Of a stretch of DNA of 64,000 bases, positions 18,396-25,816 are shown one piece after another. Both the position numbers and the translations under genes were made by a program. Position 1 is the first letter of the stretch. The number at the start of each line of letters is the position of its first letter. Origin of the DNA: Flavobacterium frigoris PS1 (lineage in GTDB: Bacteria; Bacteroidota; Bacteroidia; Flavobacteriales; Flavobacteriaceae); the NCBI RefSeq assembly GCF_000252125.1, contig NZ_AHKF01000017.1, positions 186,001 through 250,000 of the forward strand, given 5' to 3'. The notes under the pieces are model-generated. The model was not told the origin of the DNA and made no database searches. It saw nothing but the letters and a program-made list of their open reading frames with translations.

Positions 18396-19472
18396 ATGTT
18401 AGATAGACTTCAAATAGTAAAACAACGTTTCGACGAGATATCGGATTTGATCATCCAGCCGGATGTAATCTCTGATCAGAAGCGTTATGTGCAATTGAAT
18501 CAAGAGTATAAAACTTTGAAAGCATTAGCAGAAAAGCGCGATGAATACGTGCTTATCATGGCTAATATTGAAGAAGCAAACGAAATAATTGCCGACAATA
18601 GTGATGCTGATATGACCGAAATGGCCAAAATGCAACTGGAAGAGGCGAAGGAAAGATTACCGGAACTAGAGGAAGAAATCAAATTTATGTTGATCCCAAA
18701 AGATCCTGAAGATGCTAAAAATGTAATGGTGGAAATTCGTGCCGGAACCGGTGGGGATGAAGCGAGTATTTTTGCAGGGGATTTGTTCCGTATGTACACA
18801 AAATATTGTGAAAATAGAGGTTGGAGAACATCTGTTGTTGATATGAATGAAGGAACTTCTGGTGGTTTTAAAGAGGTGATTTTTGAAGTTAGCGGTGAAG
18901 ATGTTTACGGAACCTTGAAGTTTGAAGCAGGTGTGCATCGTGTGCAACGGGTACCTCAAACGGAAACGCAAGGACGTGTTCACACATCAGCAGCAACTGT
19001 TATGGTGCTTCCGGAAGCAGAGGAATTTGATGTTCAAATTGACATGAACGATGTTCGTGTGGATTTTTTCTGTTCTTCTGGACCAGGTGGACAATCCGTA
19101 AATACTACCAAATCAGCTGTGCGTTTAACTCATATTCCAACTGGTTTAGTAGCGCAATGTCAGGATCAAAAATCACAACATAAGAATAAAGATAAAGCTT
19201 TTGGTGTATTGCGTTCTCGTTTATACGAACAAGAATTAGCCAAAAAACAAGCCGAAGATGCTACAAAACGTACGTCTCAAGTAAGTTCTGGTGACCGTTC
19301 TAACAAAATACGTACTTACAATTATGCGCAAGGTCGGGTGACTGATCACAGAGTTGGTTTGACGCTTTACGATCTAGGAAATATCATGAATGGTGATATT
19401 CAGAAAATTGTTGATGAGCTAGCGTTAGTGAACAACATGGAGAAACTGAAAGAAGCGAGCGAAGTTTTTTAA
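18396..19472 (+). CDS. prfA: Peptide chain release factor 1
   Basis: A 358-residue class I release factor that reads UAA and UAG and triggers peptide release. The GGQ loop is intact ([12 protein letters not shown], about residues 227-238), and the codon-reading PxT motif appears as [14 protein letters not shown]. Length and layout are normal. A TAATTTTG box at 18364-18371 gives a likely short leader, and the seven-base tract and hairpin element lie further upstream. After the stop, about 110 bases of almost pure purine lead to a terminator. Confidence 0.97.
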   Translation: MLDRLQIVKQRFDEISDLIIQPDVISDQKRYVQLNQEYKTLKALAEKRDEYVLIMANIEEANEIIADNSDADMTEMAKMQLEEAKERLPELEEEIKFMLIPKDPEDAKNVMVEIRAGTGGDEASIFAGDLFRMYTKYCENRGWRTSVVDMNEGTSGGFKEVIFEVSGEDVYGTLKFEAGVHRVQRVPQTETQGRVHTSAATVMVLPEAEEFDVQIDMNDVRVDFFCSSGPGGQSVNTTKSAVRLTHIPTGLVAQCQDQKSQHKNKDKAFGVLRSRLYEQELAKKQAEDATKRTSQVSSGDRSNKIRTYNYAQGRVTDHRVGLTLYDLGNIMNGDIQKIVDELALVNNMEKLKEASEVF

Positions 19473-19582
19473 GAAGAAACAGAAGAAAGAGCAAAGAAAA
19501 TATTGCGAAGAATAAATAGAATAAAGATGCCCGAGCAAATGTCGAAGAGTATAGATGCAATAGCAAAGAAAATAGAATAAAG

Positions 19583-19625
19583 AAAAAAGATGCCATACTG
19601 AGTTTTAGTTTTGGCATTTTTTTTA
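19583..19625. terminator. Terminator downstream of prfA
   Basis: ATGCCA (19590-19595) pairs with TGGCAT (19612-19617), flanked by A-rich and T-rich runs that extend the stem. It follows a purine-rich stretch of about 110 bases after prfA. Confidence 0.7.
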
Positions 19626-19672
19626 ATTTAAAAACGAACAAAAGAGTATAATTTGGTTCAAAGTAGGGCAAC

Positions 19673-19700
19673 CTGAAACTTTAAACTTTAAACTTTTCAT
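19673..19700 (+). repeat. Seven-base tandem tract upstream of pyrF
   Basis: CTGAAAC, TTTAAAC and TTTAAAC in exact register, then TTTTCAT, ending four bases before the pyrF start codon. There is no room for a separate leader, so the tract should include part of the ribosome-binding region. Confidence 0.6.
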
Positions 19701-19704
19701 TTGA

Positions 19705-20526
19705 ATGACAACACAACAACTAATTGAGCAAATCAAAATCAAGAAATCATTTTTGGCTGTAGGCCTAGATGTTGATTTGGATAAAATCCCACCCCATTTA
19801 TTAGAACTAGAAGACCCGATTTTCGAATTCAATAAAGCAATTATTGATGCCACGCACGATTTATGTGTTGCCTACAAACCCAATATCGCTTTCTTTGAAG
19901 CGTACGGAATCAAAGGATGGATGGCTTTGCAAAAAACAATCAATTACATTAACGATACTTATCCTGATATCTTCACTATTGCTGATGCAAAACGTGGGGA
20001 TATAGGCAATACATCATCCATGTATGCCAAGGCTTTTTTTGAAGATTTGAATTTTGATAGTGTAACCGTTGCACCTTATATGGGTAAAGACTCGGTAGAG
20101 CCTTTCTTAGCTTTCGAAAACAAACATACGATTATGCTGGCCTTAACGTCAAACGAGGGTGCTTTTGATTTCCAGACATTACTAGTGGACGGAAAAGAAT
20201 TGTACAAACAAGTGCTAGAAACTTCTAAGACTTGGAAAAACAGTGAAAATCTGATGTATGTGGTAGGTGCTACTAAAGCAGAATACTTTACAGAAATCCG
20301 TAAAATAATTCCAGACAGTTTCATACTGGTTCCAGGAGTAGGAGCACAGGGAGGAAGCCTTTCTGAAGTATGCAAATACGGAATGAATGACAATATAGGA
20401 TTACTGATTAATTCGTCAAGAGGAATCATTTATGCGTCTAAAGGAACTGATTATGCCGAAAAGGCCAGAGCAGAAGCTTTGAAAATGCAACAGGAAATGG
20501 CAGAAATAGTTCGTTTAAAATTTTAA
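19705..20526 (+). CDS. pyrF: Orotidine 5'-phosphate decarboxylase
   Basis: A 273-residue TIM-barrel enzyme that converts OMP to UMP, the last step of de novo pyrimidine synthesis. The catalytic Asp/Lys motif is [12 protein letters not shown] (about residues 91-102), and [14 protein letters not shown] opens the barrel. The length and sequence match the longer type 2 form. The phosphate-binding end [10 protein letters not shown] and [10 protein letters not shown] is present. It lies after prfA behind a terminator and may share a message with the downstream metal-receptor gene, 126 bases away. Confidence 0.95.
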   Translation: MTTQQLIEQIKIKKSFLAVGLDVDLDKIPPHLLELEDPIFEFNKAIIDATHDLCVAYKPNIAFFEAYGIKGWMALQKTINYINDTYPDIFTIADAKRGDIGNTSSMYAKAFFEDLNFDSVTVAPYMGKDSVEPFLAFENKHTIMLALTSNEGAFDFQTLLVDGKELYKQVLETSKTWKNSENLMYVVGATKAEYFTEIRKIIPDSFILVPGVGAQGGSLSEVCKYGMNDNIGLLINSSRGIIYASKGTDYAEKARAEALKMQQEMAEIVRLKF

Positions 20527-20580
20527 AAAAGTTAGTTTAAAGTTTTTTCGATTGTGTGTAAAAACTTTGTGCGCTTAGCA

Positions 20581-20608
20581 GTGAAACTTGAAACCTGAAA
20601 CTTGAAAC
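20581..20608 (+). repeat. Seven-base tandem tract upstream of the metal-receptor gene
   Basis: GTGAAAC, TTGAAAC, CTGAAAC and TTGAAAC occur in exact seven-base register. Degraded copies continue to about 20656 and run into the TTG start codon at 20653. This is the longest tract seen in the window. Confidence 0.6.
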
Positions 20609-20652
20609 AGAAACTTAACGGTAAAACCTTAAACAATTTAAACTTTTCACTT

Positions 20653-21453
20653 TTGAAACAAAAAATTTTAGTCGATCAACTCGGGACATCCCATACTTTT
20701 GAAACTTCGCTTAAGCGAATCATTTCATTGGTTCCTTCGCAAACTGAATTGTTATATGATTTGGGTCAAGAATCTAAAATTGTTGGGATAACCAAATTCT
20801 GTGTGCATCCTTATCATTTTAAATCGACTAAGAAAAGTGTTGGTGGCACCAAGAAAGTGAATTATCGAAAGATAAAAGAACTACAACCTGATATTATCAT
20901 TTGTAATAAGGAGGAGAATACCCAAGAAATGGTAGAAAGACTTCGTGAGATTTGTCCAGTTTGGGTGACTAATATCATTACCATTGAAGATAATTTTCAG
21001 ATGATAGCTGACTTTGGTCAACTGCTAGACTGCAGGACCGAAGCGCAAAAATGGAATGGCAAATTGGCTTTTGCCCTGAGCGATTTTAAAAACTTCATTA
21101 AGGATATTCCAGTTAGAAAAGCAGCCTATTTTATCTGGAAAAAACCATATATGGTCGCGGGTTCAGATAACTTCATAAATGAGTTACTGAAGCTAAACCA
21201 CTTCAAAAATATATATGACAATAAAGGGCGTTATCCTGAAGTTGCCATTGAAGAAATCGTTGAAGAGGGCGACCCTGATGTCATATTTCTCTCTTCAGAA
21301 CCGTATCCGTTTAAAAAGGAGGATGGTTATGAAATTAGTAATTATACAGAGAATGCACAAACGGTCTTGGTTGACGGCGAAATGTTTTCCTGGTATGGCA
21401 GTCGCCTGCTAAAGGCATTTGAATATTTTAAAATGCTGCACAAAAAACTATGA
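20653..21453 (+). CDS. Helical-backbone metal receptor / BtuF-like substrate-binding protein
   Basis: A protein of about 266 residues with the periplasmic-binding fold of the helical-backbone type (RIISLVPSQTELLYDLG, VVGITKFC-like VGITKFCVHP, GGTKKVNYRKIKELQPDIIICNKEENTQE). The family binds cobalamin or siderophores. I place the start at TTG 20653, because homologous proteins begin about there with a short VxDQLG strand and the upstream DNA is the seven-base tract. No ATG is suitably placed. No signal peptide is visible, which is odd for a transport protein, and no ABC permease is nearby, so its role may be cytoplasmic. It overlaps the end of a convergent small gene by six bases. Confidence 0.78.
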   Translation: MKQKILVDQLGTSHTFETSLKRIISLVPSQTELLYDLGQESKIVGITKFCVHPYHFKSTKKSVGGTKKVNYRKIKELQPDIIICNKEENTQEMVERLREICPVWVTNIITIEDNFQMIADFGQLLDCRTEAQKWNGKLAFALSDFKNFIKDIPVRKAAYFIWKKPYMVAGSDNFINELLKLNHFKNIYDNKGRYPEVAIEEIVEEGDPDVIFLSSEPYPFKKEDGYEISNYTENAQTVLVDGEMFSWYGSRLLKAFEYFKMLHKKL

Positions 21454-21591
21454 TTCGCATTCTTCTAGGACTAATTCTTCTGGGATTTTTGTTTTGGATT
21501 TAGGCTCAACATTAAAGTGTGTTTCTGCTAATTTTTTATATTCCTGTTGCAATTTTTCAATTTCATTTTTCTCTTTCAACAAACCAATCAT
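21448..21591 (-). CDS. Small protein of 47 residues (Lacal_2735-like)
   Basis: On the minus strand, ATG at 21589-21591 opens 47 codons ending with TAG at 21448-21450. The protein begins MIGLLKEKNEIEKLQQEYKK and is highly charged and probably helical. The start resembles the short flavobacterial proteins named after Lacal_2735 (MFGLFKKK...EKLQ). A TAAATTTG box lies about 18 bases upstream of the ATG. The stop overlaps the stop of the convergent gene at 20653-21453. The function is unknown, and the family match is from memory of the N-terminal pattern only. Confidence 0.55.
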   Translation of the reverse strand: MIGLLKEKNEIEKLQQEYKKLAETHFNVEPKSKTKIPEELVLEECES

Positions 21592-21695
21592 AACTTGTAA
21601 TTTTTCTGCAAATTTACAATTTAGAATGTTAAAATAGATATATTAATTTGTTAAGATTGGAATTTGGAATTTAAGTTATATTTTTACCGAAAAAA

Positions 21696-22481
21696 GTGAT
21701 TAATTATACCGTTTACGAAAACCCGAATACTACTCAATGGGTTACTTTTGTCCATGGAGCCGGTGGTAGTTCTTCTATCTGGTTCAAACAGATCAGGGAT
21801 TTTCAAAAGCAGTTTAATGTGTTGTTGTTGGACTTACGTGGTCATGGTGAATCTAAAACTACCATAAAAACAGCCTTTAAACAAAAATATACCTTTTCGG
21901 CTTTAGCTAATGATATTCTCGAAGTGTTGGATTTTCTTAAAATAGAGAAATCGCATTTTGTGGGAATTTCAATGGGGACAATATTGATCAGGCAATTGGC
22001 AGAGATGTATCCCAATAGGGTGCAAAGCATGATTCTTGGTGGTGCTATCCTGAAAATGAATTTCCGATCGCAAATATTAATGCGTTTAGGGAATATATTT
22101 AAATACGTTTTGCCTTATTTGATTTTATATAAGCTCTTTGCTTTTGTTATAATGCCTAAAAAAAGTCACAAACAATCGCGATTGCTTTTTATCAATGAGG
22201 CCAAAAAACTGTATCAGAAAGAATTCATTAAATGGTTTAAGCTTACTGCTGAGATTAATCCTGTCCTTAAATGGTTTCGTCAAGTAGAATTAAATATACC
22301 AACACTATATGTAATGGGTGAGGAAGACTATATGTTTTTACCCTCAGTTAGAACTGTGGTTGCAAAGCATTATAAGTCTTCTAAGTTATTTGTAATTGAA
22401 AACTGTGGTCATGTGGTAAATGTAGAGCAACCAAATGCTTTTAATACCGAGGTTTTGTCTTTTATAAATACTACCAAATAG
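21696..22481 (+). CDS. Alpha/beta hydrolase
   Basis: A 261-residue cytoplasmic hydrolase. The oxyanion motif VHGAGGSS is near residue 20, the nucleophile elbow GISMG at about 89-93 (serine 91), the acid probably in MGEEDYMFLP near residue 207, and the histidine in ENCGHVVNVEQP near residue 235. A basic, hydrophobic cap lies between the elbow and the acid. The start codon is GTG. The substrate cannot be told; the family includes esterases, lipases and C-C hydrolases. It stands alone, with a minus-strand small gene behind it. Confidence 0.85.
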   Translation: MINYTVYENPNTTQWVTFVHGAGGSSSIWFKQIRDFQKQFNVLLLDLRGHGESKTTIKTAFKQKYTFSALANDILEVLDFLKIEKSHFVGISMGTILIRQLAEMYPNRVQSMILGGAILKMNFRSQILMRLGNIFKYVLPYLILYKLFAFVIMPKKSHKQSRLLFINEAKKLYQKEFIKWFKLTAEINPVLKWFRQVELNIPTLYVMGEEDYMFLPSVRTVVAKHYKSSKLFVIENCGHVVNVEQPNAFNTEVLSFINTTK

Positions 22482-22495
22482 AGAATTTAAAGAAA

Positions 22496-22527
22496 TAAAA
22501 AAATGCCGGTATCCTAAAATACCGGCA
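22496..22527 (-). terminator. Terminator of a minus-strand transcript
   Basis: TGCCGGTAT (22504-22512) pairs perfectly with ATACCGGCA (22519-22527). Only the minus strand has a U-tract after the stem (seven A on the plus strand at 22497-22503), so it ends a minus-strand transcript. The small gene at 22514-22636 overlaps the first arm and is the only candidate. Confidence 0.75.
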
Positions 22528-22636
22528 GTTCTTTAACTAACCAAAACCAAATAATAAATAACCAGTTTATTACACCGCAAAGATCAGATATATATCCGTC
22601 TGAAGCTGTTAAGGTTTTGTTATTAGTTTGTTGCAT
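22514..22636 (-). CDS. Small membrane protein of 40 residues
   Basis: On the minus strand, ATG at 22634-22636 opens 40 codons ending with TAG at 22514-22516. The N-terminal half is polar (MQQTNNKTLTASDGYISDL) and the C-terminal half is one hydrophobic, tryptophan-rich helix (INWLFIIWFWLV) before KELPVF. The stop codon lies in the loop of a strand-specific terminator, which fits a real transcript ending just after this gene. I do not recognise the family. Support comes from the terminator, the membrane segment and normal codon use; no clear promoter was found. Confidence 0.5.
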   Translation of the reverse strand: MQQTNNKTLTASDGYISDLCGVINWLFIIWFWLVKELPVF

Positions 22637-22923
22637 ATAAGTTAAGTTTTGTTAATTGTATTAATTAAAGTTTCTATTCACCTGACTGTGTGAGTTTTAA
22701 ATATTTAAAGCGGCTCTTTTTTTTAAAATTTTTATTTCATTCCTACTTTTTTTATAAAGCTGATCGAAGCTGTTATTCATTTTCATTTTTAAAATGAATG
22801 GAACCATCAACAAGCAATTAAGTCATTACTTTACTGAATAGGAACTTTTGGAAAGCAGAATTACTTACGTATTCTAGCTCGAAATAGTGATAGAGGAATT
22901 TAAATGCGTAATTTTCTAAAAAA

Positions 22924-23583
22924 ATGGAAATTCAGGAAACCGAATTATTGACAAACGATATTGAGGCAACAGTTATTTTCTATAGCAAAATACTGGGGCT
23001 GAAAATTATTATTGAAAATCGTGAGTCTGTTTCGTTTGCTGCTGGCCGCACGAAATTGACGTTCCGGTACTCAGAAATAGAAAGTCCAGTCTATCACTTT
23101 GCTTTTGACATACCAAACAATCAGCTTTTAGAAGCATTTGGCTGGGTAGAAAGCCGTATTGCTATTTTAGAAGTAATTCCCCCTGAGAAAATCGCCGATT
23201 TTTATAACTGGAATGCGAAGTCATTCTATTTTTATGATAACAACGGCAATATTTTAGAATGTATCGCTCGTTTTAACTTGGATAACAAATCAGAAAAGCC
23301 TTTTGATGGTTCTTCTATTATTTTGATTAGCGAAATAGGCTTTGTGGCCAAAAACGTTTCGAAACTATGTGATCAACTAATCGATAAATATGATCTTCCG
23401 GTTTTTTCGATGCAACCCAAACTGGATAAGTTTATTGTTTTGGGAACTGAAACGGGACTTTTTGTACTCGCTGAGGAAGGGAAAGACTGGTATCCCACAA
23501 AAACAAAAGCAAAAGCATTCTGGACTAAGGTCGTGTTTGCTAATAATGGAAAAACGCAGCAAATTGAACATACATATTTATAA
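22924..23583 (+). CDS. VOC-superfamily (glyoxalase/dioxygenase-like) protein
   Basis: A 219-residue protein with two vicinal-oxygen-chelate modules. The first covers about residues 3-120 (TELLTNDIEATVIFYSKILGLKI ... SFYFYDNNGNILECIAR), with a metal-ligand-type histidine in YHFAFDIP and a glutamate in ILECIAR. The second (about 130-205: LISEIGFVAKNVSKLCDQLIDKYDLPVF) is less complete. Members include glyoxalase I, extradiol dioxygenases and antibiotic-binding proteins; nothing here picks one. It has its own terminator and convergent purU beyond. Confidence 0.75.
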   Translation: MEIQETELLTNDIEATVIFYSKILGLKIIIENRESVSFAAGRTKLTFRYSEIESPVYHFAFDIPNNQLLEAFGWVESRIAILEVIPPEKIADFYNWNAKSFYFYDNNGNILECIARFNLDNKSEKPFDGSSIILISEIGFVAKNVSKLCDQLIDKYDLPVFSMQPKLDKFIVLGTETGLFVLAEEGKDWYPTKTKAKAFWTKVVFANNGKTQQIEHTYL

Positions 23584-23613
23584 AAAATGCTCACCATAAG
23601 GGAGCGTTTTTTA
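23582..23613. terminator. Terminator between the VOC gene and purU
   Basis: AAAAAATGCTC and GAGCGTTTTTT form a stem (one G-T pair) directly after the VOC stop codon. Confidence 0.7.
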
Positions 23614-23667
23614 TCTGTAATTATCGTTTTAGCTCTCTCTTCTTTGGAGTGGGCACAGCTGAGGATT

Positions 23668-24522
23668 TTAATAAAACACAACCGTTTTGTTTGAATATAC
23701 CATTACTTTTCTGTCGGCATGAAGCTTTATGGCTCTTGCTAAAACAAGTCGCTCTAGATCTCTTCCTTTCATAATGAAATCTTCAACAGAATTGATATGC
23801 GAAACTCGGGCAATATCTTGTTCAATAATCGGACCTTCATCTAACTCTTCTGTAACATAATGACTGGTAGCACCTATAATTTTCACTCCTCTTTTAAAAG
23901 CAGAATGGTAAGGTTTAGCTCCAGGAAATGCTGGCAAGAACGAATGGTGAATATTGATGATTTTATTTTCGTAGAGGGAAATAAGGCGCGGCGTAATGAT
24001 TTGCATATAACGCGCTAATACGATAAAGTTGATTTCGTATTTTTTAAGCAATTCGATTTGTTGCTGTTCTCCTTCAATCTTGTTGTCTTTAGTAAAAGGG
24101 ACATGGTGAAACGGAATGTTAAACTGATCGGCAATTGGTTTTAAATCGAGATGGTTGCTAATTATCATTGGGATTTCCACATTCAATTCACCAGCACTAT
24201 AACGTCCTAGAATGTCATACAAACAATGGTTGTATTTTGACACAAACAAGGCCATTTTTGGTTTTATTTCTTTGTTGTATAAATCCCATGACATTTTGAA
24301 GTTATGAGCAATAGTTTGCTCAAAATCAGCTTTGATGGATGCAACACTAATCAAAGGATTAGTCAGTTCGCCTTCCAGTCGCATAAAGAACACATTTTGC
24401 TCCACATCAACGTGCTGGTCTAAGTAGATAATGTTTCCTTCAACTTTTACTAAAAAATTAGTCACGGCAGCGATTATACCTTTTTGGTCTTTGCAATGAA
24501 TAAGTAGGGTAATCTTCTGCAT
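23668..24522 (-). CDS. purU: Formyltetrahydrofolate deformylase
   Basis: Hydrolyses 10-formyl-THF to formate and THF, supplying formate for purine synthesis and balancing one-carbon units. The start is set at 24522 (MQKITLLIHCKDQKGIIAAV), where the N-terminal ACT domain begins; this gives 284 residues, the family length. The ACT domain covers about residues 1-80. The formyltransferase-type catalytic domain follows, with NIHHSFLPAFPGAKPYHSAF carrying the catalytic asparagine and histidine and GATSHYVTEELDEGPIIEQD carrying the aspartate. It is a single gene. Confidence 0.95.
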   Translation of the reverse strand: MQKITLLIHCKDQKGIIAAVTNFLVKVEGNIIYLDQHVDVEQNVFFMRLEGELTNPLISVASIKADFEQTIAHNFKMSWDLYNKEIKPKMALFVSKYNHCLYDILGRYSAGELNVEIPMIISNHLDLKPIADQFNIPFHHVPFTKDNKIEGEQQQIELLKKYEINFIVLARYMQIITPRLISLYENKIINIHHSFLPAFPGAKPYHSAFKRGVKIIGATSHYVTEELDEGPIIEQDIARVSHINSVEDFIMKGRDLERLVLARAIKLHADRKVMVYSNKTVVFY

Positions 24523-24724
24523 ATTATTGGTTTGTTTTCGAATTGCTGAAGCGCATCGTATTAAATGTTTATTCCTGTTTTTAATATGGGTCACAATAGA
24601 ATTCAAAACTAAGTCAATTTTTCAAAAACAAATGAAAAAAGCGTAGTTTTTATTTAAAAGAACAATGGTTTTTTGTGTAATTTTCTATAGGATTAGTTGC
24701 GGTTTTTAGTAATAATTCAAATAA

Positions 24725-24777
24725 AAAAATCACATCAGCCACAATTTTAAAGTCAAATTGTGGCTGATGTGATTTTT
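24725..24777. terminator. Very strong bidirectional terminator
   Basis: Perfect 23-base arms (24725-24747 and 24755-24777) around a seven-base loop; the GC-rich core pairs CACATCAGCCACA with TGTGGCTGATGTG. A-runs and T-runs lie at the ends. It ends the DUF4197 gene on the minus strand. Confidence 0.9.
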
Positions 24778-24816
24778 AAATATACTTTCTTTAAATGCTA
24801 AAGCGGTCAGCAATAA

Positions 24817-25527
24817 TTACATTTTCTTGTCTTGTAAAGCAAAAACTCTCTGAAGTAAAACAGAAGTTCTAGAGCTTAGGTTTGTTCTGATGTTTTTTTC
24901 TTCAACAGCGACCATTTTAAAAACGCCGTTCATGGCCTGATTAGTTACATAATCCGTTAAATCAGGGTTTACTTTATTCACTAAGGGAATACTGTTGTAT
25001 TTAGTAATGATACTTGCCCATACTTTATCAGCACCTACTTTAGTAAATGAATTTTTAATTACAGGATTAAATTTTCCGTACAAGGCAGTCGAGGTGCTGT
25101 TTTGCAGATAATTTGTTGCTGAACTCTCATTTCCCATTAAGATTCCTCTTGCATCAGCAAAGCTCATGTTTTTTACGGCATCGACAAATATAGGAGTTGC
25201 TTCTTTTACAGCATCTTCAGCTGCACGATTCAGTACCTTCAAACCTTCATCTGCTAATGAACTTAATCCCACGCTTCTCAATCCGGCATCAACTTTTCTC
25301 AACTCTGCTGGCAATAATATTTTTACAGCTTCATTTCTATAAAAACCATCTGTCGCAGTTAGTTTAGTTACCTGTTTAGAAATCCCGTTATTGAGTGCTT
25401 CTTTCAGTCCACCTGAAATGTCAACTAATCCCGTGCCATTGCTTTGTGGGAATTGATTCATAACCTGTTGCATTTCGGCACAACCAAAAAGAGAGAATAC
25501 TGTTATTAGAATTAAAAATTTTTTCAT
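24817..25527 (-). CDS. DUF4197 lipoprotein
   Basis: About 236 residues from MKKFLILITVFSLFGCAEMQQV (25527; an ATG two codons upstream is also possible), with a lipobox cysteine at about residue 16. The body is mostly helical and matches what I know of DUF4197, with GGLKEALNNGISKQVTKL near the start and DARGILMGNESSATNYLQ in the middle. The family is secreted in Gram-negative bacteria and has no known function. The gene is alone, with a strong terminator after it and hairpin element copy B upstream. Confidence 0.8.
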   Translation of the reverse strand: MKKFLILITVFSLFGCAEMQQVMNQFPQSNGTGLVDISGGLKEALNNGISKQVTKLTATDGFYRNEAVKILLPAELRKVDAGLRSVGLSSLADEGLKVLNRAAEDAVKEATPIFVDAVKNMSFADARGILMGNESSATNYLQNSTSTALYGKFNPVIKNSFTKVGADKVWASIITKYNSIPLVNKVNPDLTDYVTNQAMNGVFKMVAVEEKNIRTNLSSRTSVLLQRVFALQDKKM

Positions 25528-25651
25528 GTTCATTGTTTTGTGGGTTTCTTCGGTTATCCGTTTTTAAGCTCTTTGCAAAAATACTACTTAATTCAAAAAC
25601 AACGCCATTTTTGTTAAGAGCACATTATTTGGTTCATTTATAGGAAAAGTT

Positions 25652-25716
25652 GTCCCGCTGTCCGCTATATCCTTCTCGTTAAAAAACGAGAAGGGATGCC
25701 GCTCCCATCGGGGCTA
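25652..25716 (-). repeat. Conserved-flank hairpin element, copy B (inverted)
   Basis: The flanks CCCGCTGTCCGCTATATC and GGATGCCGCTCCCATCGGGG enclose a perfect hairpin, CTTCTCGTT with AACGAGAAG. The flanks are those of copy A read on the other strand; the stem sequence is unrelated to copy A. It lies between the divergent DUF4197 and icmF genes. Confidence 0.75.
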
Positions 25717-25816
25717 TTCCAGAAGTTTTTGCTTTTTTATCAACATATGTAAGGAACGATGAGCAATCAGTAAAAAATTTTGTAAATTGCAGCACTAAAA
25801 TTATCATATTCTCAAA

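Noticed and set aside
19384..19671. 95-codon leucine- and phenylalanine-rich frame on the minus strand
   Set aside because: It is the reverse reading of the purine-rich stretch after prfA and of the prfA end; low complexity only.
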